From Anaeromyces robustus (Eukaryota > Neocallimastigomycota > Neocallimastigomycetes > Neocallimastigales > Neocallimastigaceae), in NCBI GenBank assembly GCA_002104895.1, contig MCFG01000242.1:1-37500 (forward strand): a stretch of DNA of 37,500 nt, read 5' to 3'. The notes under the pieces were generated by a model. It worked only from the letters and a program-made list of their open reading frames with translations, was not told the DNA's origin and ran no database searches. The position numbers and the translations under genes are program-made. Of this stretch, positions 12,701 to 24,454 are shown one piece after another. How positions within the stretch are numbered: position 1 is the stretch's first letter; every line of letters begins with the position of its first letter.

Positions 12701-13931
12701 CCTTATTAATATTATTATTATTTTAATTTAATTTAATACGCTAGAATATAATTATTTTAATTATTATTATTTTTTTTTTTAAGATAATTACGATGCTCTT
12801 TCATTTTCAATATCAGTGACTGTTTTTAACAATTCTTCTATCTTTTTTATTGAATTATTAATATTAATATATAATTGAAGACATGCCTATATTATATATT
12901 ATAATAAAAAATGAAATAATAATAAAGATAAAAAATAATATTATCAATAATTTAAGTATACATGCCATAAATATAAAAGTATAGAATTAAATAAATATAA
13001 ATATATATATATTATATTTTTTATATATTAAATTTACTTTTTTTTCTCTTAATTCTGAACGCTTATTTAATTTTGTCTCTAAATCATTAATTACGTCAAG
13101 ATAAATTTTTCTTACATCCTTTAAGATTTATAATTGTTAATATTATTAATGAAATTTGATTTTGTTAATGAAATTTCATTCTAATTTGTTATTTTAAGAG
13201 CAATATATATATATATATATAAAAATAATGAAATTTACTTCTACATCTCTTCTCATGTTTATAAGAGGATATTTTAAATTGTTTATTAATTTATCAGTTC
13301 CAACTAATATGGTTGATAAATCAATGAAATCCGTATAATTATGATTGATTAATTCTACCAATTCAACCTTTCATATTTATATATTATATTATGTTCCATT
13401 TAAAGTAAATTATTATTGAAATTATATTATTACAAGTATAAATAGATAAAATGGATAAAAATAATATATTATAATATAAATAATAGTATGATGTAATAAA
13501 TATATTATATTAATAACAAAGCATAATAAAATATTGATAATAAATGATAATAAATAAGAAATTATTTTTTTATTGGATTTTATATATTAAAATTTAAAAT
13601 TTAAAATTTATATAAAATATTTATTCTATATTTATTTATTTATTATTATTATTATTAATTATTTATTGATTTATTTACTTACTTTTAATTCCTTTAAATG
13701 TTCATGTAAATCTTTTTTAATTTTGTTTAATTCAATATTTCGTCTATCCATCAAAAATGTTTCTGGTGAAAAACCGGGATTCATAAAAGCTGAACGTTCA
13801 AATGTGACAATTAATTTGTTAATTTCATTCATATTCATTGTATCCATGTTTATTTTTTCCATGTCAAGACTAGTATTTGACATATTTTTGTCAGGATTTG
13901 ATATAACTTGTTGTTTTTGTTGTTGTTCCAT
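8800..13931 (-). CDS. COG2: Conserved oligomeric Golgi complex subunit 2, 17 exons
   Basis: Subunit of lobe A of the COG tether, which captures recycling vesicles at the Golgi. Exons from 5': 13683-13931, 13239-13367, 13038-13118, 12792-12886, 12505-12628, 12154-12363, 11620-11892, 11331-11470, 11097-11188, 10901-11013, 10690-10755, 10343-10528, 10107-10179, 9841-9989, 9303-9436, 8984-9185, 8800-8883; total 2400 nt, 799 aa. Family signatures: FMNPGFSPETFLMDRR near residue 50, ELINHNYTDFIDLST and ILVGTDKLINNL in exon 2, then a coiled-coil-like charged region (exons 3-6). KHWQLPIYFQIRYK spans exons 8-9, CWSDSVYLYLLTHKFWKL is in exon 10, MYRRTNKE in exon 14 and MSDEDKIRLQMELDIKQYG in exon 16. 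The start ATG is the first in frame and precedes a Q-rich leader. Human COG2 is about 740 aa; the extra length is partly a serine/asparagine-rich insert in exon 12. Confidence 0.93.
9591..9765. repeat. (ATT)n microsatellite in a COG2 intron
   Basis: About 175 nt of ATT triplets with sparse interruptions, within the intron between exons 9841-9989 and 9303-9436, which at about 400 nt is one of the longest in the gene. Confidence 0.85.
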
Positions 13932-14339
13932 TTTGGTATAAAAAATATATTAAGACAATCTTAAATAACTATTTATTGATATACTTAAATTAAATATTTA
14001 TTAATTGATATAAATTATGTTTATATAAAATATAAAAAAAAATATGTAATATTTATATATATTATTATTAAACGAATATATATATTTAAATTATATTTAA
14101 ATTATATTTATATATTACAAGTAATAATATTAAACCTTACATTTTAATTATTATTGAATAACATTAATATTAAAAATATATATATTTCATTTTTTAATAC
14201 ACAAAAATGAAAAAAAAAAAATATTTATATATGTATATATATATTATGAAAATACAATGAAGATTTTATAATATATATTATAATGTCAACGGTTTTAAAC
14301 AAAGAAAAAAAAAGTTTTTATATTTTAAAAAAAAAAACA

Positions 14340-14774
14340 ATTTAATATTTTTATAAATTAAATTTATTTATTTATTATTTATTTAAATATTTAATTATTT
14401 ATTGATACATTATTTATTTAATTAATTATCTATTTATCTATTTACTTATTATTTATTTAATTATTTATTATTTATTATTTATTTATTTATTACTTATTTA
14501 TTTATTTATTTATTACTTATTTATTTATTTATTATTTATTTATTTATTTATTACTTATTTATTTATTTATTATTTATTTATTTATTTATTTATATATTTA
14601 TTTATTTATTTATTTATATATTTATTTATTTATTTATTACTTATTTATTTATTACTTATTTATTTATTTATTATTTATTTATTTATTTATTACTTATTTA
14701 TTTATTTATTACTTATTTATTTATTTATTTATTTATTATTTATTTATTTATTTATTTATTAATTTATTTATTAC

Positions 14775-14825
<51 letters not shown>

Positions 14826-14827
14826 TT
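14340..14827. repeat. TTTA satellite-like array (~490 nt)
   Basis: An almost continuous array of TTTA tetranucleotides interrupted by recurrent ATTACTTATT and TATTATT variants at intervals of roughly 17-40 nt. The recurring ACTT variant suggests a higher-order unit that was itself duplicated. It starts about 410 nt upstream of the COG2 start codon. Confidence 0.85.
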
Positions 14828-17199
14828 ACTATATTATATATTCTTATACAATAAATATCATATCAAAATTTAAATTGTACATAAATTGTCCTACATCAAA
14901 AAAGATATTATATTAACCAAAAAGTTTTAAGATAAAAAAAAAAAAAAAAAAAAACTAAATAATATTTCTTTTATTGAAAGCCTTTTATTTACTAGGTTTA
15001 AATTTCTAGAAATATTCTATGATAAATTTGTTTAAAAACTATTTTAATAATAATGAATGGAAATTTTATATATCTTTTACAAATTATTGCTGCACTTATA
15101 AAAACTTGTAGGTGGTACAATAAGTACATATTTATGGTAGGTTAGTAACCTATGTATAAGCAGGAAATAATCCTATAACATTTAAGTATATTTTCTTATA
15201 AAATATTAAATAATGGTACTACTTTTAATGTAATACAGTGAGTATTATATTAGAATTTAAAAAAAAATTTTTATAAAAGTTTCATAATATTGTTATAAAT
15301 TAATGAAATTAGTGAAAATATGTTTTAATAAAAACTTTAGGAAAGTTTTATGAAAGATATTACAACTTTATGAAGATTATAACTTGAAAAATTAAAAAAA
15401 AATTTTTTTTTTTCTATAATTAAATTAAATTATTATTATATCTATAAAATTTTGTAATTAGCTAGAGCATATTACCTCTTTTAATACCAAATGACACATT
15501 CTATAGAAATAATATAACAATTCACTATTACCATTTTACTTTAGATATCCTCTACGACGATCATCTTAAAAAAAAGATTTTTATAACATAAAATTTTTGG
15601 ATAAAATATTCCATCTTGAATTTCATTATCATCTATAGTCACTATAATCATGAAATTTGGTTTTTTTTTTTTTTTTATAAGTATACATAATTCTAAAGTT
15701 ATTATTAATATAACCAATATAATATCAATTACTCAAAATTTATTAAATAAATAAGTATAAAAAAATATTAAAAAGTTATTTTTATAATTATTAATATGGA
15801 TTCTACTATATATTTATAAATAATAGAGTTTATAAAAAAAATATATTAATATATTACATATTTTAAAAACATTTTAATATAATATATATCAATTATTATA
15901 TTAGCATTTTAATTAAAATTTATAATATATTTATTTTTTTTTTTTTTTATAAGATGCATTCATTATATCATAATAACAAATATAAAAAATAAACTATACA
16001 TTTCCAATTAAAGTAATATATTGTTTAACTAATTCTTTACATATTACTTGCTTATTTATTATTTTCTTATTAATTATTTATATGCTATTTATTTATTAAT
16101 TAATATAAATATATTATTATGTTATTTAAGACAAATATAATCTTAAAATATATATTATACATAAATTCTGCTACTTGAAAAATATTGTGCTACATAAGAA
16201 GATATTATTAAATAAACCAAAAAAAAGATAATTTATTAATATTTTCAAAACTTAATACATATAGTATATTTTAATTTTAATGATTACATAAATTATATTT
16301 TTTATAATTTTAAAAATTGTTTTGTGATGAAAATTAAAAAAGAAATATGTATATTTATTATATTATCAACTTTTTTTTTTTTATTTCAATTATCTAATTA
16401 TTTCAACATGATTATTTCATTAATTATATTTAAATATTTCTAATTTTACTTTTTTTTATATTGAAATAATTAAAGTAAATATATCTTTATATTTTTTATT
16501 CTTCATTATAATACTATTCCTCATTATTTTATTATATTATTATTAATTATCTTATAATATTTCTTTTATTTTTTATTTTTTATTATAATTACTCATAGTT
16601 AATTAGTATATTATTTTATTGTTATTACTATTATTTAATTAGTTTTAATTTATTGTTATTAATATTATTTAATTAGTTTTATATTATTATAAAAATATTT
16701 TTATCTTATATATATATATATTATTATTATTTTATTTTTTAATGTTAGAATTGTAGTGTTTTTGTATTGTATTTTTTTTTTTATTATTATTAAATTTGTT
16801 ATGCAAAATTCATTCATAAAAATTTTCACCATAATATAATAAATTTTTTTTAATAAATAAATCCAAAAAAAAAAAAATGAAAAATTAAAACATAATCATA
16901 ATTAGAATTTCGTTTTTTATATATATATATATCCATAAAACTATTAATAATTACTAATTTTAATTATGGTTTTTTCTTCTTAAAGGTTAAGTATCCATAA
17001 AGATAATCATTATCCTATCTGATATATATTAATTAATTATAAAATCAATGTATATAATAAATATAAAATTTATGAAAATTAATATATACTTATATATTAA
17101 AAATTAAAGTTATTGATGAAAATTATAGAAATAAAAAGTTACACATAAAAATAATTATTAATTCTTAATTAAAAAAAGTTGTATTATACAATAATATGC

Positions 17200-17404
17200 T
17201 ATATCAAAACATTCAATTTAATTAAAATAAACAAATATCTTTTATTATAAATTTAAATTGATAATAAAAGGTAATTATATATATATTATATTTTTTAAAT
17301 TATATCAAAACATTCAATTTAATTAAAATAAACAAATATCTTTTATTATAAATTTAAATTGATAATAAAAGGTAATTATATATATATTATATTTTTTAAA
17401 TTAT
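17200..17404. repeat. Perfect tandem duplication, period 101 bp
   Basis: 17200-17303 matches 17301-17404 base for base at a spacing of 101. The unit starts with TATCAAAACATTCAATTT and ends with TATATTTTTTAAATT. I found no mismatch by hand. In rapidly drifting A/T spacer DNA this suggests a recent duplication or an assembly duplication. Confidence 0.9.
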
Positions 17405-17960
17405 TATATAGTATCATTTTAATAATAGAACTATTATATAATTTTATATTATTATTTGTTATAATAATTTTCCCCTTTTTTATTAATATTTTTATAATTT
17501 TTAATTTTTAGAGAAATTTTTTTATATTGTGGTAACGCCACATATAAATACATACTATTAAAAGCCACATTCAATTTATAATTAAAATAAAATTTATAAT
17601 AAAAATTTTTATAAAAGGTTATTATTTCTAATTAATTTATTTATAAATATCAATTTTTTTTTGGTTTTTAAAGTAATGTACGTTGTAGATTGTATCTCGA
17701 ATTAATATGTAATAGGAAAAATTTTTTTAAAAAAAATTTTTATTATAAATTTATCGATTAAATTAATCAATTTAATTATTTTTAAAAAAATCTATAAAAA
17801 AAATATTAAAAAAAAATATTTATAAATATTTAATAATTAATAATTAATATTTAATATTATTATTTTAATTATAAGTAAAATAATTATAAATAATATAATA
17901 AATTAATAATATTAATAAAATTAATCATCATAAAAAAAAAATTATTAAAAAAAAATTATA

Positions 17961-18230
17961 TGGTAATTAATTTAAGTTTATAATATATTACAGTCAACAG
18001 TTAATATAAAGATATATGAAAAATCAATTAAAGTCAACACTTGATATTAAAATTATCATATATTACAGTCAACATTTTTGATATAAAAACTGGCATATAT
18101 TATAGTTAATAATTAATATAAATGTAATATATATTACAATAGAAAATTAATATAAGGGTAATGTATATTGTAATAGTCAATTAATATAATGGTAACATAT
18201 CAACACTAATATAAATAATTACCCCTATTA
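17961..18230. repeat. Degenerate direct repeats of about 34-40 nt (7-8 units)
   Basis: Successive units begin near TTAATATAA and end in (T)ATTACAGTCAACA or a decayed form such as ATTATAGTTAATAA or TTGTAATAGTCAA. The best-preserved boundaries are at 17987-18000 and 18063-18076 (TATTACAGTCAACA/G). Unit length and sequence drift along the array, and no coding frame is evident. Confidence 0.65.
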
Positions 18231-19435
18231 ACCATAATTTTTTATTTAATAATTAGAAAAATATTATTTTAATTCCTATTTTGAAAAACAGATCAATTTT
18301 GGAAATCAATTACAAATAAAAACCCTTAAATAATAATAAAAAAATTTTTTTTTGTTTTTTAAAACAAAATAGACATTTTTTATATGTTTTGACTCATGAA
18401 AATTGCTAAAAATGAAATACTAAATAAAATGTTTTTTTTTTTTTTTTAAAAAAAAATAGAGTAAAAATAAATATAAAAATATAAAAAAAAATAAAAAAGA
18501 ATTTGGAATATTATATAAATAATTATTAATAAAATATAAAATATAATATATTTTAATATTTAATATTATATTATTATAATATTAAATAATAAATAATTAT
18601 TGATAATTGTATTAGTGTATAATAATATTATATACTAATGTAATTATATCATAATAAATACAATAATATGAAAATTTAATTTAATAATTTATTATTAATA
18701 ACTCATTATTAATAATATGATAAAATTAATAATAATAAAATTCTAGACAATTTAATGAGTAATACAATAAATATAATAATAAAAAAAAAAAAAAAAAAAA
18801 AAAGATAAAAGATAAAATGATGTTACAAGTACAACAATAAATAATTATTTTAATTTATTTAAATAAATGATTTATAAACAAATTGAGGATTACATTTCCT
18901 AATTAAATATATTGTTTTCCAGATTTATATAAATACATTTAATATTAATATATAATAAAGTATTAACAAAATATAATCTGTAATATAATAGAAAATGAAA
19001 TAAAATTAAAAAATAAATAAATAAATAAATAAAAAAAATGACAGTATAAATAAATAAATAAAAAAATTGGAAAGGAGAGAAAACGAAAGAATCATTCAAA
19101 ATATTTCTATTATTATAGATATAACTGATAAAAAAAATTAACAAAAGTTAACAAAGAATAAAATATAAAAAAAATGTATAATAATAAGTAAATTGTAACA
19201 ATGTTAAAAAATTACAATTTAACATTGTTTTAAAAAATATATTTATATTTTTAAGGAGAATGGGTTTTTTTGTAAAAAAAAAAAAAAAAAGTAGTTCAAA
19301 TAAATTATTTTTTACATAATGATTTTTTTTTATTCTTATGTTTTAAATTAATAATAATTATTTTATTTGAAATTGGTAGCAATTAAAGCACTACATTAGA
19401 TAAAGAAATTGTTAATATAAAAAAAAAAATAAAAT

Positions 19436-19621
19436 AATGCATTAAATATGTTCATATTGAGAAATAATAGAAATTAATAAAAAGTTACATTGAATAAAAG
19501 ATATAATTAAAGAATTATATTAAAAAAGATATAGTTATTAATTTAAAAAAAAGTAATGCATTTAATATATTATAATGAAAAGTAGTAAAAAAAATTGTTA
19601 ATAAAAAATAATTAATGCATT
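19436..19621. repeat. Three spaced AATGCATT-centred repeats
   Basis: The palindrome AATGCATT occurs at 19436-19443, 19555-19562 and 19614-19621. Two of the three are preceded by ATTGTTAATA plus an A-rich run, and all are followed by (T)TAATA or TAAATAT. The result looks like a degenerate repeat with uneven spacing (119 and 59 nt). Confidence 0.5.
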
Positions 19622-19742
19622 TAATAAATTAATCATAAAAAATATTAAATATTTAGAAATTATTAAAGTAATAAATTATCTTTTTTTTTTTTTAAATTAT
19701 ATGACTAAAGGATGTAAAAAAAAAATGATTATTAATTATATT

Positions 19743-19795
19743 CTAGGGGAAGATCAAGCACATCTAGTGCTTTAGACGGCCTACGACTCACTTTT
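19743..19795. other. GC-rich islet in A/T spacer, hairpin followed by T-run
   Basis: About 48 nt of clearly higher GC content than its surroundings. It contains a perfect 6-bp hairpin (AAGCAC, 5-nt loop, GTGCTT) and ends in CACTTTTT. It shares TAGGG(G)AAGATCAA with the islet at 27535. It could be a small RNA gene, a relic of a mobile element (one frame reads GRSSTSSALDGLRLTFYN, faintly like a reverse transcriptase DG-FY motif), or the only old unique sequence here. I do not recognise a known RNA family. Confidence 0.35.
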
Positions 19796-20367
19796 TATAA
19801 TAATATTTTATCCTTAAAAATGTCCTATATTATGTGATTTTTATTTAATATATTATTGATCCTTTTTTTATGTAATTATTATTTATATATAAAACGGTTC
19901 ACATAGAAAACAATAAATTAATTTTTTATTTATTTATATTTATATATTTATTTATTTATATATTTATTAGTTAATATAATTATTTATTTATTGTTATTTA
20001 TTTATATATTTACTTATTAATTAATTTATTTATTTATTTAATATTATATATTTATTTATCTATGATAAATAAATTTATTTATTTGTTATAATAATCTATT
20101 TATTTATTTTTATTCCATTAAGTAGATTGTCAATAATTTAATTTATCGCATAATATTAAGTTCTATTATTGATATATTGTAGTAGGAATATTGTATGATT
20201 TAATATAATTTTATTTATTAAATTTTAATGTTTATTATTTGTATTACATTTTTATATATAAAAACTTTAAAAGAAAATTCATCAAATTGTATTACCTATT
20301 AATTTATATTAAATTTAAATTACATTAATAATATATTGAACAATATATTAAATAAATTGTATTAAAC

Positions 20368-20650
20368 TATGTTTCTTCTTATCAATTGATTATAATATAT
20401 GTACATAATATATTAATGATTAATTTAAACAAAAAAGATAAACTGATAAACTACGTTTACATTGAACTTTTTTTTAATATCTAATAATTCATTTGAAATA
20501 AAAATAAAAAAATAAAGTGAAAAATAATATTTTAAAATTTTAGTAAATCCACCAATCATCTTTAGTTATTTTGTTTTTTTTTCTTAGTATGTTTATTTTT
20601 TTATTTATCAATATATTATAATATATGTGTATAATATATTAATTAATTAT
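20368..20650. repeat. Two-copy ~55-nt repeat in the transaldolase upstream region
   Basis: Copies at about 20368-20426 and 20588-20650 share TATGTTT, a short T-rich stretch, TATCAAT, then TATAATATATGT and ATAATATATTAAT, with scattered mismatches. The second copy ends about 130 nt before the start codon, so it may include promoter elements or may simply be an A/T duplication. Confidence 0.5.
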
Positions 20651-20671
20651 AATCAAACTTTAGATTTTCAG

Positions 20672-20680
20672 TATAAAAAG
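20672..20680 (+). promoter_or_regulatory. Possible TATA box of transaldolase
   Basis: TATAAAAAG lies 100 nt upstream of the ATG and is followed by an A/T leader. TATA-like words are abundant in this DNA, so only position and the G-ended form support the call. Confidence 0.3.
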
Positions 20681-20779
20681 AAATTTAACATTTATAATTT
20701 TTTTGTTCTTTGCTAATAATTAAAATCTTATAATTATAGTATAATTAACTCTCTATTAATAAAAACAATAAAATTAAAA

Positions 20780-22462
20780 ATGTCTGCTCTTGAACAACTT
20801 AAGCAATACACTACTGTTGTTTCCGATACCGGTGACTTTGAAGGTATATATTAAAAGAATCAATCAATCAAGAAAAAAAAAAAAAAAAAATCAATATTGA
20901 AAGATTATCAAAATCATTGAAATTAAAAAAACTTTTATGAAGAAAAATATCCATTTTTTTTACTTTGATTTTATGTTTTATTTTATTTTATTTTTTTTAC
21001 CACATAAAATTCTTCACTATAATAATAAAATATTATAATAATTTATTTATGAATAAATAAATTATTGTTTTTAAATGCAAAATTTCAATTGTATAATCTA
21101 ACAATTTTTATTTTTATATTTTAAATAAAAAATCATTGTTATGTATATATTAACAATTAATAGCTATTTCCCAATTCAAGCCACAAGATGCTACTACTAA
21201 CCCATCTCTTATGCTCCAAGCTTCTCAAAAACCACAATACTCTTACCTTATTGATGACGCTATCGCATACGCCAAGACCAAGTCTGAGTATGTATTGAAA
21301 CAATCAACTTTAAAGAAATCAAATTTAAAGACAATATTATTGATAAACGGATAAATAATTTAATATGACAAAAAAATAATTTAATATGAGAAAATAAAAT
21401 ATAACTGAATTGGAAGATAGGGAAAATAATATTATTTGTACAGATAATTAATTAAAAAAAACTTTTAAAGAAAATATATAATTCAAAAAGTTTTTTTTAA
21501 ATAATAACAAAATTATGAAAGTAGTAAAAAAAAAAAAGGAGATAGATATATTGTCTTTAAATATAACAACTTTTTTATCAATATTAAAAATATATATAAA
21601 AAATTATTAATAAATATATATTAACTGGTAATATTTTTAATTTTTTTTTTTAATAAAATTAAAACTATAAAAAAATTATAGCAACCTTGACGAACAAATT
21701 GCTTGGGCTGCCGATAAACTTATTGTTAACTTCGGTGTTGAAATTTTAAAGATTATTCCAGGTCGTGTTTCTACTGAAGTTAATGCTAAATTATCTTTCA
21801 ACAAGGAAGCTACTATTGAAAAGGCCAAAAGATTAATTGCTCTTTACGAAGAAGCTGGTATTAGTAAGGAACGTGTTTTAATTAAGATTGCTTCTACTTG
21901 GGAAGGTATTCAAGCTGCCCAAGAATTAGAAAGTAAGTACGGTATTCACTGTAACTTAACTCTTCTTTTCGGTTTCCCACAAGCTGTTGCTTGTGCTGAA
22001 GCTAAGGTTACTTTAATCTCACCATTCGTTGGTCGTATTCTTGACTGGTACAAGAAGAACACTGGTAAGACTTACGAATCTGTTGAAGACCCAGGTGTCC
22101 TTTCTGTCCAAAGAATCTACAACTACTACAAGAAGTACGACTACAACACCATTGTTATGGGTGCTTCCTTCCGTAACACTGGTGAAATTGAACAACTTGT
22201 TGGTGTTGATTTCTTAACCATTTCTCCAGCTCTTCTTACTCAATTACAACAATCTGAAAACACTTTAGAACCAAAATTATCTGTTGAAAAGGCTAAGGCT
22301 ATGGATATTCCACAAGTTAGCTACATCAATGATGAAGTTGCTTTCCGTTGGGACATGAACCAAGATTCTATGGCTACTGAAAAATTAAGTGAAGGTATTA
22401 GAAAGTTTGGTGAAGATCAAGTTAAGTTAGAAAAAATGTTAGCTGAAAAATTATCTCTTTAA
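20780..22462 (+). CDS. TAL1: Transaldolase, 3 exons
   Basis: Cytosolic pentose phosphate enzyme moving a three-carbon dihydroxyacetone unit between sedoheptulose-7-phosphate and glyceraldehyde-3-phosphate. Exons 20780-20843, 21164-21287 and 21682-22462 give 322 aa, the usual length for the TalB/TAL1 subfamily. Seen: SDTGDFEAI (catalytic Asp near 16), [10 protein letters not shown] (signature 1), [13 protein letters not shown] (Glu near 95), and [11 protein letters not shown] with the Schiff-base Lys at about 131. [30 protein letters not shown] and [14 protein letters not shown] follow, and the C-terminus is [12 protein letters not shown]. The start has an A-rich context (AAAAATGTCT). Synonymous codon choice is C-ended and GC-richer than in neighbouring genes (GCC, TAC, AAC, AAG), which suggests high expression. 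Introns are both near the 5' end. Confidence 0.97.
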
Positions 22463-22638
22463 ATTAATTAAAAAAAAAAAACAACAAAAACAAAAAAAAA
22501 ATTAACAAATGTAGATCAAGTTAAAATTTTCAAAGATGTTAGCTGATAAAGAAATTATCTCTTTATTTTTTTTTTTTTTTTATAAAGAAATAAATATAAA
22601 TTTTAATATATAATTAAATTAAGAGATAATATATCTTG

Positions 22639-22677
<39 letters not shown>

Positions 22678-23512
22678 ATATCATAAATCATAAATATTAT
22701 AAATACAAAAAAAAACAAAAAACAAGAAAAAAAAAAAAAAATTATGGGAATATATAAAATTCAAAAAAAAAGAGCAAACATTAAGGGATTAATATTTAAT
22801 TTTAAAAAGTGATTTCATAATATTATTTTTTTTTCATGTATAATAATTATTAAAAAAAAAAAAACAACACTTTTTTAATTAAATTAAACCTTTTCTTGTT
22901 GTTATTAAGCTATAATTTCAATAGAATAAAAAAATAATAAGTATTATATAGAAATTAATATAATTAAAAAAATAACAACAAAAAAAAAAAACATAAAATA
23001 AATCATAAAATATAAAATTATAATTTAATTCATTAAAATAAAATAAAATAAAATCTAATAAAATAATAAATTAAAAAAATAATTAAGAAAACCCTTTTGT
23101 GCATAAATTTACTTATTCTTATATTTTTTAATTTTATTTTTAAAAAATTATAATTTATTTTTTATTATTTATTATTTTTATTATAATATGATTTCTATTT
23201 TAACTTTAATTTTTATTTTTTATTTTTTATTTATTTTATTTCTATTTTTTTTTTATTCTTTGGTATATTTTACGTTTTATAAGATTTTTTTTTATGGAAT
23301 AAGTTTTTTTTTTTTTTTATTTTTCTTTTTACAATTCACTTTGCTTTGTAAAGAAAAAAAAATTATTTATAAACTATTTTTTTAAATTGGTCATTCTATT
23401 TTTCCTATATTTTTATTTTTTATTTTTTTATTTTTTTTAATTTGTTTTTTTATTTTTTTATTTTTTTAATTAATTTTTGTTTTTTATTTTTTTTATTTTT
23501 TTTATTTCCTCT
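22463..23512. other. Spacer between convergent transaldolase and PDI
   Basis: The 3' regions of both genes. It contains the duplicated transaldolase tail at 22511-22566, a poly(A) run at about 22639-22675, and a T-rich stretch at 23100-23510 that forms the A-rich 3' region of PDI transcripts. The F/L/Y-rich ORFs here are low-complexity artefacts. Confidence 0.7.
22511..22566 (+). pseudogene. Decayed duplicate of the transaldolase 3' coding end
   Basis: About 50 nt after the transaldolase stop codon, the sequence resembles the last ~50 nt of that gene (22412-22462). Shared blocks are AGATCAAGTTAA, ATGTTAGCTGA and AAATTATCTCTTTA, separated by small substitutions and insertions. The copy lies in the presumed 3' UTR and has no open frame leading into it. 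Confidence 0.75.
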
Positions 23513-23925
23513 CTATAATTCTTCATGGGCATTAGTAGCTTTTTGTTCTGGAGCTGTTGAAGTAATAGCTTCAACAACTGGCATACCCTTTTCTTTAGCA
23601 GCTTCCTTTTCAAGTTCTATAGCTTCATTAGCACTACTTCTGAAAATTTCTAAAATATTTAATCTCATCTTGAAATCATCATAAAATTGTTCTTCAATTT
23701 TAAGTTTTTGAAGAATTTTTTTAGTACGTTCATATTCCTTGAAAATGAAATCTCTATTTTCACCAGCTTTTTGAATCATTTTGTAATAGAATTTTGTTGG
23801 ACTGAAATATTTTTATTAAGAAAAAAAAATAGGAAAAATAATAAAATAATAATAATAATAATAAATTAAATAATATAAATATATAATTAAAAAATTGATT
23901 TTTATATAATATATATAGTGTATAA

Positions 23926-23988
<63 letters not shown>

Positions 23989-24417
23989 ATTAAATAAATA
24001 AATAAATAAATAATAAAATTAAAATAAAATTTTATTATTATAAAATTTATATGTCTTTTTTTTATATATCTTATTTACCGATCATTTCTTTCTATTGAGA
24101 ATCTACGCATAAAGTTGGATAAATCAGATCTTTCAACTGGATGATCACTTAAAATGAATTTTTTAACCATTTTATCAAGTTCAGGATCTCTACCGGCCTA
24201 TTAAAAATAAAATAAAATAAAATAATTAATTAAAATCAAATTTATTTATATAAATGCAAAATAATTTTTTGATTATTATATAAAAAAAAAGAAAATATTT
24301 TAATTATCCATACAGCATTATTTAAACCACCACCTGGAACACGATGTGTACCACATTTTTCATTTAAGTATCTAATAAAGGACTGATTATTGAAAAAAAA
24401 AAAAAATTTAATTTAAA

Positions 24418-24454
<37 letters not shown>

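Larger units (their letters stand above)
13932..20779. other. 6.8-kb gene-free spacer between divergent COG2 and transaldolase
   Basis: This holds the divergent promoters of COG2 (left) and transaldolase (right). No ORF here has coding character: the longest open stretches are low-complexity I/F/Y/N readings of A/T tracts. It contains several repeat elements listed separately and a GC-richer islet at 19743-19790. The part from about 14840 to 17190 holds only irregular A/T sequence, poly-T/poly-A tracts and small hairpins (for example TAGGTT/AACCTA near 15137-15151). Confidence 0.7.

Noticed and set aside
13666-13941. Plus-strand 91-aa ORF
   Set aside because: Antisense shadow of COG2 exon 1, which has family motifs and a proper donor.
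22639-22675. Poly(A) run as another retroposon tail
   Set aside because: Poly(A) runs are common in this DNA; there is no distinctive head or flanking duplication here.
23188-23385. Phe/Leu-rich ORF between transaldolase and PDI
   Set aside because: Pure T-rich low complexity in the shared 3' region of convergent genes.
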